This document shows, piece by piece, positions 15,844 to 22,251 of a DNA stretch of 27,767 nt (the stretch's first letter is position 1; each line of letters begins with the position of its first letter). The DNA is from a virus. The position numbers were made by a program, and so were the translations under genes. The notes below the pieces were generated by a model. It ran no database searches. It was not told where the DNA came from and saw nothing but the letters and a program-made list of their open reading frames with translations. The stretch lies in IMG/VR virus record IMGVR_UViG_3300042691_028905, positions 1-27,767 of that record; one strand, written 5' to 3'.

Positions 15844-16373
15844 CATTCATTCTCACCATTGCTGCTCTCACCCGCCTTGCTGGGTGGGGCGTAGAAGCCG
15901 ATGCAAGCGAAATCACAAAGAAGCTCACTGAGTTTTTCAGCAAAGCAAGCTGCGCTATGCTGGTGGCCTTTGCATCACTGGCTTACACTGGCGACCTGTT
16001 TCTGGCGGTTATTATCGGCGCGGGCTGGCTGGTGTGGCGCTCGCCTGCGTATGGGGACTATTGGAATGAAACCCTGCCTAACCGCGAGAATAAGATAATC
16101 GACCTGCCCGTGTCATGGTTGAAGTTGTCGCCGCTGTGGGCAGATGCAGTTTCTATGGCGCTGCGTGGCAGCCTGTTTGCCTTGCCATTATTCGCTACGC
16201 TGGCGTTTTATCAGGGCAATGGCTGGCTGACCTTGCTTGCCGTACCGATGGTGCTACAGGCAGCCTTTTATCTGGGCAGCAAGCGTATCGTCCCGCAATG
16301 GTTCACCGTGGCAGGCGAAGTGTTAAGTGGTGCATTGCTCGGGCTTTTAATCGTGGGGGCGCTTTATGTCTGA
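15831..16373 (+). CDS. Multi-pass membrane protein of the lysis region
   Basis: This is a 180-residue protein starting inside the previous small gene. Hydrophobic segments at about 1-18, 38-68, 112-137, 138-152 and 160-180 suggest four or five membrane spans. A polar part (about 73-100) has the sequence YWNETLPNRENKIIDLPVSW. It is not a recognisable holin family. Position directly before two other small membrane proteins and the endolysin suggests a role in lysis or in the inner membrane, but this is inference only. Confidence 0.7.
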   Translation: MASLAFILTIAALTRLAGWGVEADASEITKKLTEFFSKASCAMLVAFASLAYTGDLFLAVIIGAGWLVWRSPAYGDYWNETLPNRENKIIDLPVSWLKLSPLWADAVSMALRGSLFALPLFATLAFYQGNGWLTLLAVPMVLQAAFYLGSKRIVPQWFTVAGEVLSGALLGLLIVGALYV

Positions 16374-16647
16374 CGAACGAATCGCAAAATTGGAAACCCG
16401 CGTTGACCATCATGACACCTTGCACGCGCAGCACAAGAAAGACCTTGCATTGAACGCTGCCAGCATTGCCGCGCTCGAGGAAAATACCCGCGTCACCACG
16501 CACCTGACCGAGGTTATGGGAAACCTGATAGAGGCGCTGGCTTGGGCGAGTAAAATTGCCAAGGGCATATTGTGGATTGTCGCTGCAATCAGCGCGGCAT
16601 GGGTTGCCGCTAAGTTTATATATATGAAACTGCTGGGGTATCTATGA
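16366..16647 (+). CDS. Coiled-coil protein with C-terminal membrane anchor (XhlA-like)
   Basis: This is a 93-residue protein overlapping the previous gene by 8 bases. Residues 1-60 form a charged coiled coil (ERIAKLETRVDHHDTLHAQH). Residues 66-85 form one membrane span (GILWIVAAISAAWVAAKFI). This architecture is that of hemolysin XhlA-like / holin-associated phage proteins. It is probably an accessory holin or a membrane-tethered partner of the next gene. The sequence does not prove membrane pore activity. Confidence 0.65.
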   Translation: MSDERIAKLETRVDHHDTLHAQHKKDLALNAASIAALEENTRVTTHLTEVMGNLIEALAWASKIAKGILWIVAAISAAWVAAKFIYMKLLGYL

Positions 16648-17144
16648 TTGCATTTCTTTCTGCGCTTTTGGGATTCGGCTCAAGCATTCTGCCTGAGTTT
16701 TTTAAGGGCTTTCAAGACAAGCGCGACAAGGCGCACGAGCTTGAGATGCTCAAAGTGCAGGCCGATATGGACGCCCGCAAGCAATCGAGCGATCTGGAGC
16801 GCGACTTGCAAGCAGCCATTGCCGCGCAGGCCGTGGCGGTGCAGGAAAGCTACCGGGGCGATGTGAAGGCGAATAAAGAGCGTAATAGCTGGGTGAATGC
16901 CTATAGCGCCACCGTGCGCCCGACCATCACTTATGCGTTCTTCCTGCTGTATGCGCTGGTAAAATTCGCGCAGTTTCATCTGCTGGTTAATCCATCTTTG
17001 CCTTGGCAGGAAGCGGCCAGCTATGCGGCGGCAATCGTAGCAATATGGGGCGAAGAAGATGTGGCGATATTCAGCGCCGTGATTGCGTTTTGGTTTTCTG
17101 AAAGAGCCCTAATTAAATCCCGGAAGTCAAGCTCTTCCATTTAG
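16644..17144 (+). CDS. Putative holin, 3-TM GTA-holin-like family
   Basis: This is a 166-residue protein with an ATGA overlap to the previous gene. It has an N-terminal hydrophobic helix (1-19, FLSALLGFGSSILPEFFKG), a charged helix (about 24-75) and two further hydrophobic segments (about 90-110 and 124-152). The C-terminal pattern SATVRPTITYAFFLLYALVK and AIFSAVIAFWFSERAL fits the 3-TM holin family found in gene transfer agents and phages (PF11351-like). The last 12 residues (SRKSSSSI) overlap a convergent HNH gene by 32 bases, so the original C-terminus could have been altered by that insertion. Confidence 0.65.
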   Translation: MIAFLSALLGFGSSILPEFFKGFQDKRDKAHELEMLKVQADMDARKQSSDLERDLQAAIAAQAVAVQESYRGDVKANKERNSWVNAYSATVRPTITYAFFLLYALVKFAQFHLLVNPSLPWQEAASYAAAIVAIWGEEDVAIFSAVIAFWFSERALIKSRKSSSSI

Positions 17145-17571
17145 CTCGACGCTTTATTGCCATTATGTTATTAATTCCAACATTATATTTTTTAGATAAG
17201 TTTTTGTTTGATTCAGCGCTTCTATAAATTTGAATAACCTGCTCAGGGGTTAGCTTTGCAAGACCCTTTCTCCCCTTCCTGATCATATCATCCATATTGT
17301 CTTGATTGGTTCCCATCATAAGATGGTGCGGATTAACGCAAGATGGATTATCGCATTTATGCATTATTTGCGTACCGCGCAACAGGCTACAGTTGTTTTC
17401 ATTTTCGTATATAAATCTGTGCGCCCTTATTTGTGCGCCATCCCTTCTCTTTATAAAGCCATATCCATCCAAATCTTTTGCGCCTAACCAAAGCCAACAA
17501 GATTCTGTCTTGTTTACTTTAGGCCAAAATCGCTCTATCATTGGCTTTGGTGGTCTTCCTGTCATAACCAT
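17113..17571 (-). CDS. HNH homing-type endonuclease with C-terminal HTH
   Basis: This is a 152-residue protein encoded opposite to the lysis genes. The N-terminus has RFWPKVNKTESCWLWLGAKD and RAHRFIYENENN. The HNH core has C73 and C78 in HKCDNPSC, then NPHHLMMGTNQDNM (HNH_3 type). Residues 106-145 look like a helix-turn-helix (LTPEQVIQIYRSAESNKNLS, KKYNVGINNIMAIKRR). Free-standing proteins of this kind are homing endonucleases that copy themselves between phages. The gene is AT-rich compared with its neighbours. It starts at ATG 17571 or 17565, with no clear RBS, and lies between holin and endolysin genes, a typical insertion pattern. Confidence 0.85.
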   Translation of the reverse strand: MVMTGRPPKPMIERFWPKVNKTESCWLWLGAKDLDGYGFIKRRDGAQIRAHRFIYENENNCSLLRGTQIMHKCDNPSCVNPHHLMMGTNQDNMDDMIRKGRKGLAKLTPEQVIQIYRSAESNKNLSKKYNVGINNIMAIKRRAKWKSLTSGI

Positions 17572-17602
17572 AACTGTAACAAATCATAACCATTAATCAA
17601 TA

Positions 17603-17642
17603 GCAAACTTTACAATAAATGGTCGCAAACTTTACAATAAAC
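17603..17642 (+). repeat. 22-bp tandem duplication across the endolysin start
   Basis: The 17-base unit GCAAACTTTACAATAAA occurs at 17603-17619 and again at 17625-17641 (period 22). The second copy encodes residues 3-8 of the endolysin; the first copy occupies the place where an RBS is expected. The array lies at the edge of the inserted HNH gene. Confidence 0.85.
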
Positions 17643-18077
17643 CCCGCCGGGGCGGCACTTATCAAGCGTTACGAAGGCTATTCCGCTATACCCTATATCT
17701 GCCCGGCTGGCCTTCCGACAATCGGCTGGGGGCATGTAATAAGCGCGGCGGATGCGGTGAAGTATGCGGGCGGCATAACGCTTGAGCAAGCCGAGGCGCT
17801 ATTCGCAGCCGATGTACGCATTGCGGCGGCGGGGGTGGCTTCCCTTATCCGCGTTCCCCTCACCAGCAACCAGCACGCGGCGCTTGTGTCATTCGTGTTC
17901 AATCTGGGGGCAGGGCGATTGCGCGCCAGTACATTGCGTGCCATGCTTAACCGCGGCGACTACTCCGGTGCGGCTGACCAATTCATGCGATGGGTATATG
18001 CCGGAAAGAAAAAGCTGCGCGGGCTTGAGCGGCGTAGAGCGGAAGAGCGTGCGTTGTTTCTGGCGAAGTTGCCATAA
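17619..18077 (+). CDS. Endolysin, GH24 lysozyme (T4/P21-like)
   Basis: This is a 152-residue muramidase that cuts the glycan backbone of peptidoglycan. The catalytic pattern E19-x8-C28-x5-T34 is visible in KRYEGYSAIPYICPAGLPTI followed by GWGH; the spacing matches T4 lysozyme E11-D20-T26, with Cys in place of Asp as in many phage CPAG-type members. The C-terminal domain has QHAALVSFVFNLGAGRLRAS, TLRAMLNRGDY, FMRWVYAGKKKLRGLERRRA and ERALF, all family hallmarks. There is no signal peptide or anchor, so a holin is needed for export. The ATG at 17619 lacks a recognisable RBS, because a duplicated sequence lies there. Confidence 0.9.
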   Translation: MVANFTINPAGAALIKRYEGYSAIPYICPAGLPTIGWGHVISAADAVKYAGGITLEQAEALFAADVRIAAAGVASLIRVPLTSNQHAALVSFVFNLGAGRLRASTLRAMLNRGDYSGAADQFMRWVYAGKKKLRGLERRRAEERALFLAKLP

Positions 18078-18084
18078 ATTCGCC

Positions 18085-18318
18085 CTACCATGCATCAGTA
18101 ATTTCTTGAAAAGTGCTTCTGCGCCTGCCCTTCAATTCATGTTCAAGCAGCGCAAAATGATTTACAATCGACATCATGTAGAAGTATTCCTTGCTGCGTT
18201 TCCCTTTTTTAAGCGTGGCAAGCACCTCTGGCAGAAGGTTCAGATCATATAAGCAGCTTGCCAACAAAGGCAATCTATTTACTATCTGTGCCACCGTTTC
18301 TGGTTTTTTCTTTGCCAT
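18085..18318 (-). CDS. Small hypothetical protein, last gene of the minus-strand operon
   Basis: This is a 77-residue protein with RBS GGGGGA upstream. The N-terminus is basic (MAKKKPETVAQIV), followed by a leucine-rich helical region (NRLPLLASCLYDLNLLPEVL) and a basic C-terminal part (LEHELKGRRRSTFQEITD). No family is recognised. It ends 7 bases from the endolysin stop in convergent orientation, and no terminator is visible in the gap. Confidence 0.6.
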   Translation of the reverse strand: MAKKKPETVAQIVNRLPLLASCLYDLNLLPEVLATLKKGKRSKEYFYMMSIVNHFALLEHELKGRRRSTFQEITDAW

Positions 18319-18377
18319 AAATTCCCCCTATAAACTCCGCCGCGACCTGCGCCCCGCTATCATTTTCTGCGCGCCGC

Positions 18378-18662
18378 TCACCCCGATTTGACGCGCTGCC
18401 ACTCGTTACCAGTAAAAATGCAATGTGATTGTTCATCCTTGACAAACAGAACCCGCCCGCGATTCGGCGCAATATAGCGCCAGATTTTATCGAAATAAGC
18501 TATCTGTCCAGCCTTGCCAGTCCACGGCCATGCGGGGTTATCCGGTATAATATAAACCGCGCCTGCCACAGGGTTTTCCGGTGGCGCAGCAATGCTTTTG
18601 CTGGTCGCGCCATGATTGATTATGGTATCGATGTGGAACAATGCCTCATTAACGATAGTCAT
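18378..18662 (-). CDS. Stand-alone DUF2793-like protein
   Basis: This is a 94-residue protein overlapping the previous minus-strand gene by 4 bases. It contains VNEALFHIDTIINHGATSKS, then APPENPVAGAVYIIPDNP, AWPWTGKAGQIAYFDKIWRY, IAPNRGRVLFVKDEQ and FTGNEW. This order (N-E-A-L..-I-D, P-P-x-x-P-x-x-G-x-Y-I-V/I, W-x-G..G-x-I-A, Y-x-x-P-x-x-G) is the DUF2793 pattern, normally the N-terminal part of alphaproteobacterial prophage tail fibres. Here it is a complete small gene in an early-type operon, away from the tail genes. It may be a fibre remnant or a separate accessory fibre protein. RBS GGGGGG is upstream. Confidence 0.75.
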   Translation of the reverse strand: MTIVNEALFHIDTIINHGATSKSIAAPPENPVAGAVYIIPDNPAWPWTGKAGQIAYFDKIWRYIAPNRGRVLFVKDEQSHCIFTGNEWQRVKSG

Positions 18663-19105
18663 CGCTTCCCCCCTGATTCATCGGGCGCAATGCCGAATGT
18701 TTCTGCCTCTGCAATAGCCACCTCGTCCACGTCACTAGCCTTTTTGGTTCGCAGAGAATCTGTAAAAAATTCTTTTATTTTGTGGTCAACAGGCGCAGAT
18801 AAATCAAGCCCCCTAAGCCAATCATAGTATTCTTCTTTTGGCTTCGTCCATGTTCTGAATATAGGCGAGTTTGGTGCGCGGAGTTCTCTATACCAAGCGA
18901 CAAGGTTATCAATTTTTTCATTCGCAAGTTTATAGCCTTCAATGCCAGGAACGATATGAGGAAGCATTGTGTCTGGGTTCGGCCACAATAAATACCCCCG
19001 CACTACCTCAAAGATATTAGCAACGATGCGCCATGTTCCTTGAGGATGCGTGCGCTCTGCCATTATTGCTTTGTTGATTATTTTGTACTCATAAAAATCA
19101 GTCAT
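18659..19105 (-). CDS. Hypothetical protein (148 aa) of the minus-strand operon
   Basis: This is a 148-residue acidic protein. ATG at 19105 is preferred over GTG at 19108 because AGGAAG lies at a better distance. It has an aromatic, Trp-rich middle (WRIVANIFEVVRGYLLWPNP, LVAWYRELRAPNSPIFRTWT) and an acidic C-terminus. No family is recognised. Overlaps of 1 base (TGATG) upstream and 4 bases downstream indicate operonic translation. Confidence 0.6.
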   Translation of the reverse strand: MTDFYEYKIINKAIMAERTHPQGTWRIVANIFEVVRGYLLWPNPDTMLPHIVPGIEGYKLANEKIDNLVAWYRELRAPNSPIFRTWTKPKEEYYDWLRGLDLSAPVDHKIKEFFTDSLRTKKASDVDEVAIAEAETFGIAPDESGGKR

Positions 19106-19425
19106 CACTTCCTGACCACTTTATAGCCGTTATCGGATAGGGCGCGGTAGGCTGCAAGTTGCTTTGCGTATTCTTCTGCCCCGGAACGTTTCCCGTGGAC
19201 GGCGATTGTCATAATTCTCACTACCTCATACTCTGGCACTTCCGCCGTGGGCAGGGTGGCGCGGGCTTGCCAATCGCCATAATCAAAAGCATATCCGCTA
19301 ATCGGGCAAGAGGCGTCGCCGCCGCAGTAAACAACCTTTTCACCGTAGTTACCGTCGTTTTCAAGAGCATCGCCCCCACAAAACGGGCATGGCAGCAACT
19401 CAGCGCGTTCATCAATGTTGGTCAT
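19105..19425 (-). CDS. Lar-type restriction alleviation protein (zinc ribbon)
   Basis: This is a 106-residue protein. The N-terminal ELLPCPFCGGDALENDGNYG and VVYCGGDASCP carries four cysteines (C13, C16, C34, C40) as in the Lar family (PF14354), followed by DYGDWQARATL. Lar of Rac prophage relieves type I restriction of incoming DNA. A similar anti-restriction role is inferred here. The C-terminal half (about 65-106) is a helical extension (EYAKQLAAYRALSDNGYKVV) common in phage members. RBS AAGGAGGG is clear. Confidence 0.8.
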   Translation of the reverse strand: MTNIDERAELLPCPFCGGDALENDGNYGEKVVYCGGDASCPISGYAFDYGDWQARATLPTAEVPEYEVVRIMTIAVHGKRSGAEEYAKQLAAYRALSDNGYKVVRK

Positions 19426-19428
19426 GAC

Positions 19429-19890
19429 CTAGCCCTCCTTCTTGGTGTTTGGCGCATCTGGCAGTGGCATCCAATGAGTTGGCCACCTGTAATCTGGTTC
19501 AAAGTTCCAGTCCGTGCCTCTATTAAAAAAATCACCATCGCCAGAAACAGCAAAAAACGGCTCATCATTCGCGCAATTACTTAGCCTATATCTTGCTGTA
19601 AAAACATCACGCCCGTCCGACACAATGACTTCCGTCCCATCCTTCGGCGCGGTTTCTATCGGCTGCCATTCAGTCACCCGTTTCAGCCGCTCAATCTCCG
19701 CATCCTTCTCAGCTATTTCCTTTGCTGATTCAGCGCGTGCTACATCTGCCCGGATATATTCAACAGAAAATCTGTCATCATAATCTGGCGAAGCGTCATC
19801 ACACCATACGGGCATATCTTCGCCCATATCGAGCAAGTAAATCTTCTCCGGGCATTGCTGCTCAAACGCCTCTCTGTCTTTATCTGTCAT
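19429..19890 (-). CDS. DUF551-domain phage protein
   Basis: This is a 153-residue protein. Residues 75-153 contain EWQPIETAPKDGTEVIVSDG and end with THWMPLPDAP, the diagnostic start and end of the DUF551 (PF04448) family. The N-terminal half has IYLLDMGEDMPVWCDDA and FSVEYIRADV, and a coiled-coil (about 50-70), frequent in phage accessory proteins. DUF551 function is not known. The RBS AAGGAGGAAGT cassette precedes the ATG, and the start overlaps the end of the next upstream gene. Confidence 0.8.
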   Translation of the reverse strand: MTDKDREAFEQQCPEKIYLLDMGEDMPVWCDDASPDYDDRFSVEYIRADVARAESAKEIAEKDAEIERLKRVTEWQPIETAPKDGTEVIVSDGRDVFTARYRLSNCANDEPFFAVSGDGDFFNRGTDWNFEPDYRWPTHWMPLPDAPNTKKEG

Positions 19891-20174
19891 ACTTCCTCCT
19901 TCACAAGCGGTGCGGATAGGGCGATTGCGTCAGCAATCTTCGGGCCGGGATATATGACCAAAACCTTCCCCTCGTTGCCATAACTTGCTTTCTTGCCGAG
20001 AGTTTCCAAAGCCTCATGCTGCACCCGCACAATATCGGTTAGCCGCCGGATGATGTCGGCTTGAAGACAAAGATGCCTTTCGGCATACCACTTCGAGTGT
20101 TCTTTTTTATGCCGCGCATCTAACTCCATCACACGCTTAATATCAGCGGCTAGTTTCTCAGTGTCTGTGGTCAT
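19887..20174 (-). CDS. Hypothetical coiled-coil protein (95 aa)
   Basis: This is a 95-residue protein with an excellent RBS (AAGGAGGAAGT before ATG). It is predicted helical throughout with heptad-like spacing (LAADIKRVMELDARHKKEHS, DIIRRLTDIVRVQHEALETL) and a hydrophobic C-terminal part (KVLVIYPGPKIADAIALSAP). No family is recognised. It overlaps its neighbours by 4 bases, so it is part of one translation unit. Confidence 0.65.
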   Translation of the reverse strand: MTTDTEKLAADIKRVMELDARHKKEHSKWYAERHLCLQADIIRRLTDIVRVQHEALETLGKKASYGNEGKVLVIYPGPKIADAIALSAPLVKEEV

Positions 20175-20299
20175 ACTTCCTCCTTAATTTTAATTTTCTT
20201 TGCTAGTTTTAGCGCGCGATTACGCATTTTTTTGTCAGCGCAATGAAGCGAAACAAATAATAGCGCAAAGCAAACCAGCTTGTTTTCTGTCCAGCGCAT
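20171..20299 (-). CDS. Tiny membrane or secreted peptide (42 aa)
   Basis: This small gene is easy to miss. The 42-residue product starts [20 protein letters not shown], a positively charged start followed by a hydrophobic helix, and ends in a very basic tail (KLAKKIKIKEEV). Its ATG overlaps the stop of the pentapeptide gene (TGATG) and its TGA overlaps the ATG of the coiled-coil gene (ATGA), as real coupled genes do. A single-span membrane protein or a signal peptide is likely. No family is recognised. Confidence 0.6.
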   Translation of the reverse strand: MRWTENKLVCFALLFVSLHCADKKMRNRALKLAKKIKIKEEV

Positions 20300-20769
20300 C
20301 ACTCACCCCCCTTCTTTTCTCTATGCGCTTTGCACATGGCAAGAAGCGCGTCTTTATGCACAAGCCAAAAATCCAATGCGTCGTCATCCATATCGTTAAT
20401 CACTTCGTCATCAAATGATTCCCAATCCGCGTGCGTATGACGCTGGCAACCAATAACCATAAATCCTTCGGTGATAATAATATTCCACAATAATCCCGTA
20501 AGCATTATTGGAGTGTCATTCAAAATTTCACCACGCAGATTGGCACCTTGCAGATTGGCACCTTGCAGATTGGCATCGACCAGATTGGCACAGTACAGAT
20601 TGGCACCTTGCAGATTGGCACCTTGCAGATTGGCACCTTGCAGATTGGCACCGTACAGATTGGCATCGACCAGATTGGCTTTGTTTGCCTCACACGCATG
20701 GCGCAAAGATTCATATTCACCATCTACCAATATATTTCCCGTAAATCTGTTTTTAATAACTACTCGCAT
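20299..20769 (-). CDS. Pentapeptide repeat protein
   Basis: This is a 156-residue protein. Residues 31-80 are ten perfect A-N-L-x-x pentapeptides ([25 protein letters not shown]), predicted to form about 2.5 turns of a right-handed quadrilateral beta-helix. The N-terminus has [20 protein letters not shown]. The C-terminal part (about 95-156) contains [15 protein letters not shown]-like sequence (here [14 protein letters not shown]) and an acidic segment, ending in [15 protein letters not shown]; a similar C-terminus occurs in phage pentapeptide proteins. DNA mimicry is known for some family members, but no function is proven here. RBS AGGAGG is strong. Confidence 0.88.
   Translation of the reverse strand: MRVVIKNRFTGNILVDGEYESLRHACEANKANLVDANLYGANLQGANLQGANLQGANLYCANLVDANLQGANLQGANLRGEILNDTPIMLTGLLWNIIITEGFMVIGCQRHTHADWESFDDEVINDMDDDALDFWLVHKDALLAMCKAHREKKGGE
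20536..20685. repeat. Ten 15-bp tandem repeats (pentapeptide-coding)
   Basis: Ten 15-base units, plus-strand CAGATTGGCACCTTG and close variants (CAGATTGGCATCGAC twice, CAGATTGGCACCGTA-type twice), are arranged without spacers. They encode the A-N-L-x-x repeats on the minus strand. Five identical or near-identical copies suggest recent expansion by slippage. Confidence 0.9.
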
Positions 20770-20945
20770 TGCTTCCTCCTATCTGCATGGTTAATCGGCT
20801 TGTCCGTTACGCGCCGCTCTGCCTTCGGGCGTGGATGCGTTAATGGTGCAAGCAGCATCCTGATTTCTTCCGGCGTGATGCGGCTCGCTGCAATGTTTTG
20901 TGCCTCGATGTACCCGCCAATCGCGTTATCTACTGTCTGGTGCAT
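20760..20945 (-). CDS. Hypothetical protein (61 aa)
   Basis: This is a 61-residue protein. ATG at 20945 follows the upstream TGA by two bases; a GTG at 20951 overlaps it and is less likely. The sequence starts [20 protein letters not shown], then [19 protein letters not shown] and a basic C-terminus. No family is recognised. It ends 10 bases inside the pentapeptide gene, whose strong RBS lies in its last codons. Confidence 0.55.
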   Translation of the reverse strand: MHQTVDNAIGGYIEAQNIAASRITPEEIRMLLAPLTHPRPKAERRVTDKPINHADRRKQCE

Positions 20946-20947
20946 GA

Positions 20948-21106
20948 TCACACGCCCCTTTCTTTAAGCGCCGCCTCAAGGGCGTTTAAGTGCTTTTCAA
21001 TCTCTTCAAAATGCAGACGGCTTCCGCGAAAAATACCAGCAAGCCGCCAGACAATAGCGCGAATTGCTTTGATGTGATTCTGTGGTGGCAGGCTGGCGAT
21101 TGTCAT
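20948..21106 (-). CDS. Small hypothetical protein (52 aa)
   Basis: This small gene has an ATG at 21106 and a TGA at 20950-20948. The 52-residue product starts MTIASLPPQNHIKAIRAIVW, then RLAGIFRGSRLHFEEIEKHL and a helical, charged C-terminus (NALEAALKERGV). It overlaps the tiny upstream ORF by 4 bases (ATGA). Codon use looks like its neighbours. No family is recognised. Confidence 0.55.
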   Translation of the reverse strand: MTIASLPPQNHIKAIRAIVWRLAGIFRGSRLHFEEIEKHLNALEAALKERGV

Positions 21107-21186
21107 AAGTTATACTCCAGTGGTGGCGGTGGCAGGGTTTCCCCCGATGCTCTCGAAGCTCGCAACAACAAAAGCGCCACCGCCAT
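21103..21186 (-). CDS. Possible tiny coding ORF (27 aa)
   Basis: This is a 27-codon ORF starting MAVALLLLRASRASGETLPP, with a hydrophobic N-terminus and a proline-rich tail. A possible RBS (GAGGAT) lies near the end of the previous gene, and its TGA overlaps the next ATG (ATGA). The ORF is short, so coding capacity is uncertain. The alternative is an 80-base leader for the 52-residue gene. Confidence 0.4.
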   Translation of the reverse strand: MAVALLLLRASRASGETLPPPPLEYNL

Positions 21187-21191
21187 AGTGG

Positions 21192-21560
21192 TTAATCCTC
21201 AGGGTTGTTTTCTGCGTCCAACCGCATAGCGAATGGTTTACGCAGGCGAACCAGCGCCCACGCCATGCAGAAGCGCGTAACAGCGTTTGCCAGCTCAAGC
21301 AAGTGCGGCGCTTCGCGCTCGCGCAGTTCGATGTCCTTGTATTGATGCACGTTGCATACATGCACCAAGCCCTTCGCCAAATGATAGTTGAGCGCGTCCT
21401 GATTCAGCCAAGTATTCATGCCATTGCTGGCCGCCCCGCTACGCATTGTCATCTCGATCAATGCGTGCGCCGCGTCATGCACCATGCGCTGCGAGGCAGG
21501 GAAGCTGTAGCTTACCGTGACAATCTGGTCAACGTTGGGTTCTATCTGTTGCGCTTGCAT
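21192..21560 (-). CDS. Hypothetical protein (122 aa)
   Basis: This is a 122-residue protein with RBS GAGG (21567-21570), 6 bases before the ATG. The sequence is MQAQQIEPNVDQIVTVSYSF, then AAHALIEMTMRSG, NYHLAKGLVHVCNVHQYKDI and a Leu-rich helical C-terminus (LLELANAVTRFCMAWALVRL). It is mostly helical. I do not recognise a family, but the neighbourhood (Gp157 gene) indicates an early or replication-type function. Confidence 0.6.
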   Translation of the reverse strand: MQAQQIEPNVDQIVTVSYSFPASQRMVHDAAHALIEMTMRSGAASNGMNTWLNQDALNYHLAKGLVHVCNVHQYKDIELREREAPHLLELANAVTRFCMAWALVRLRKPFAMRLDAENNPED

Positions 21561-21563
21561 GGC

Positions 21564-21752
21564 TTACCTCATTTCTGGCAGCTTGCCGGTTTTCACATAA
21601 CGCCGCGCAAGATACAGGCCGCGCAACAGCCCGGCCTTGAATGGCGGGCGCACGGGGCGAAGCAACTTGCGATGCGTGGTTATGCGGAAAAATTTTATCT
21701 CGCCGCTGTCAAATGACGCCATGCGGCTTGCATTGGAAAAGCTGATAGACAT
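21564..21752 (-). CDS. Small basic hypothetical protein (62 aa)
   Basis: This is a 62-residue protein. ATG at 21752 is preferred over GTG at 21758 because AAGGAGG (about 21761-21767) lies 8 bases from it. The product is strongly basic (FFRITTHRKLLRPVRPPFKA, ARRYVKTGKLPEMR), which suggests a nucleic acid or membrane surface contact. No family is recognised. It starts directly downstream of the Gp157 stop. Confidence 0.55.
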   Translation of the reverse strand: MSISFSNASRMASFDSGEIKFFRITTHRKLLRPVRPPFKAGLLRGLYLARRYVKTGKLPEMR

Positions 21753-21754
21753 GA

Positions 21755-22246
21755 TCACTTCCTCCTTATTGTTAGGGTTTCACCGCCGTTGCTTAGTGCC
21801 GCGCCGGTTATTTGCTCGCCGCGCTTGAGCGCCTCTTTAATGGCCGCCTTGTCCGGTTCTTTTTTGATTCGGATAAATTGCTCCGGTAGCGCGCTCTCGT
21901 CTGCAATCACAACTGATTGCGGCTTGGCAGATAGGGAAAGCGTGCATTCAGGAAGCACCAGCTTTCGCATGTTTGCCCGGCAAAGCAGGTCGCGCAATGC
22001 CTCACGCAGCTTTTCGCTGCGCGATTCAAACCGATCATGCCGCTCCCGCATTTCGCGCACACGAGATTCAATGCCAGCAAGCAACAGCTCATTTTCTGAA
22101 AGGGCGGTTACAATACTCTCTATCGCTTCCTCAAAGGTAGTTCCTTCGCGTATTGCAAAGGCGATTGCATCCTCCCCCTCTTCGCGGAGGGATTCTGCAA
22201 TCTGCGCCACAACCGCCGCCTCCATTTGAGCCTTCAATAAATTCAT
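21755..22246 (-). CDS. Siphovirus Gp157 family protein
   Basis: This is a 163-residue protein. The long N-terminal helical region (about 10-90: VTALSENELLLAGIESRVRE, MRERHDRFESRSEKLREALR) is followed by MRKLVLPECTLSLSAKPQSV, then LPEQFIRIKKEPDKAAIKEA, LKRGEQITGAALSNG and LTIR, the hallmark order of the Gp157 family (PF05565). This Streptococcus phage family was linked to phage resistance, but its mechanism is unclear; in phages it travels with recombination and ssDNA-binding genes. The start ATG at 22246 has a run of nine G residues 5 bases upstream. A longer frame from 22303 overlaps the upstream gene and is not used. Confidence 0.85.
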   Translation of the reverse strand: MNLLKAQMEAAVVAQIAESLREEGEDAIAFAIREGTTFEEAIESIVTALSENELLLAGIESRVREMRERHDRFESRSEKLREALRDLLCRANMRKLVLPECTLSLSAKPQSVVIADESALPEQFIRIKKEPDKAAIKEALKRGEQITGAALSNGGETLTIRRK

Positions 22247-22251
22247 GATCA

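Noticed and set aside
17302-17596. Plus-strand ORFs opposite the HNH gene
   Set aside because: The minus strand has a complete HNH domain; the plus-strand frames are shadows.
17782-18252. Plus-strand ORF embedded in and after the endolysin gene, checked as a spanin
   Set aside because: No signal peptide, lipobox or coiled coil; Cys- and Arg-rich shadow-like composition. No Rz/Rz1 pair was found in the window.
18319-18377. Tiny 17-codon minus-strand ORF between two early genes
   Set aside because: Very basic, no RBS and no support beyond a short GTGA overlap.
20536-20685. Possible CRISPR array
   Set aside because: The 15-bp units are directly adjacent with no spacers and are explained by pentapeptide codons.
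20471-20794. Repetitive plus-strand ORFs across the pentapeptide repeats
   Set aside because: The 15-bp repeats open all frames; only the minus strand has an RBS and the known pentapeptide pattern.
21110-21361. Minus-strand ORF of 83 codons
   Set aside because: It overlaps the 122-residue gene in another frame and lacks an RBS.
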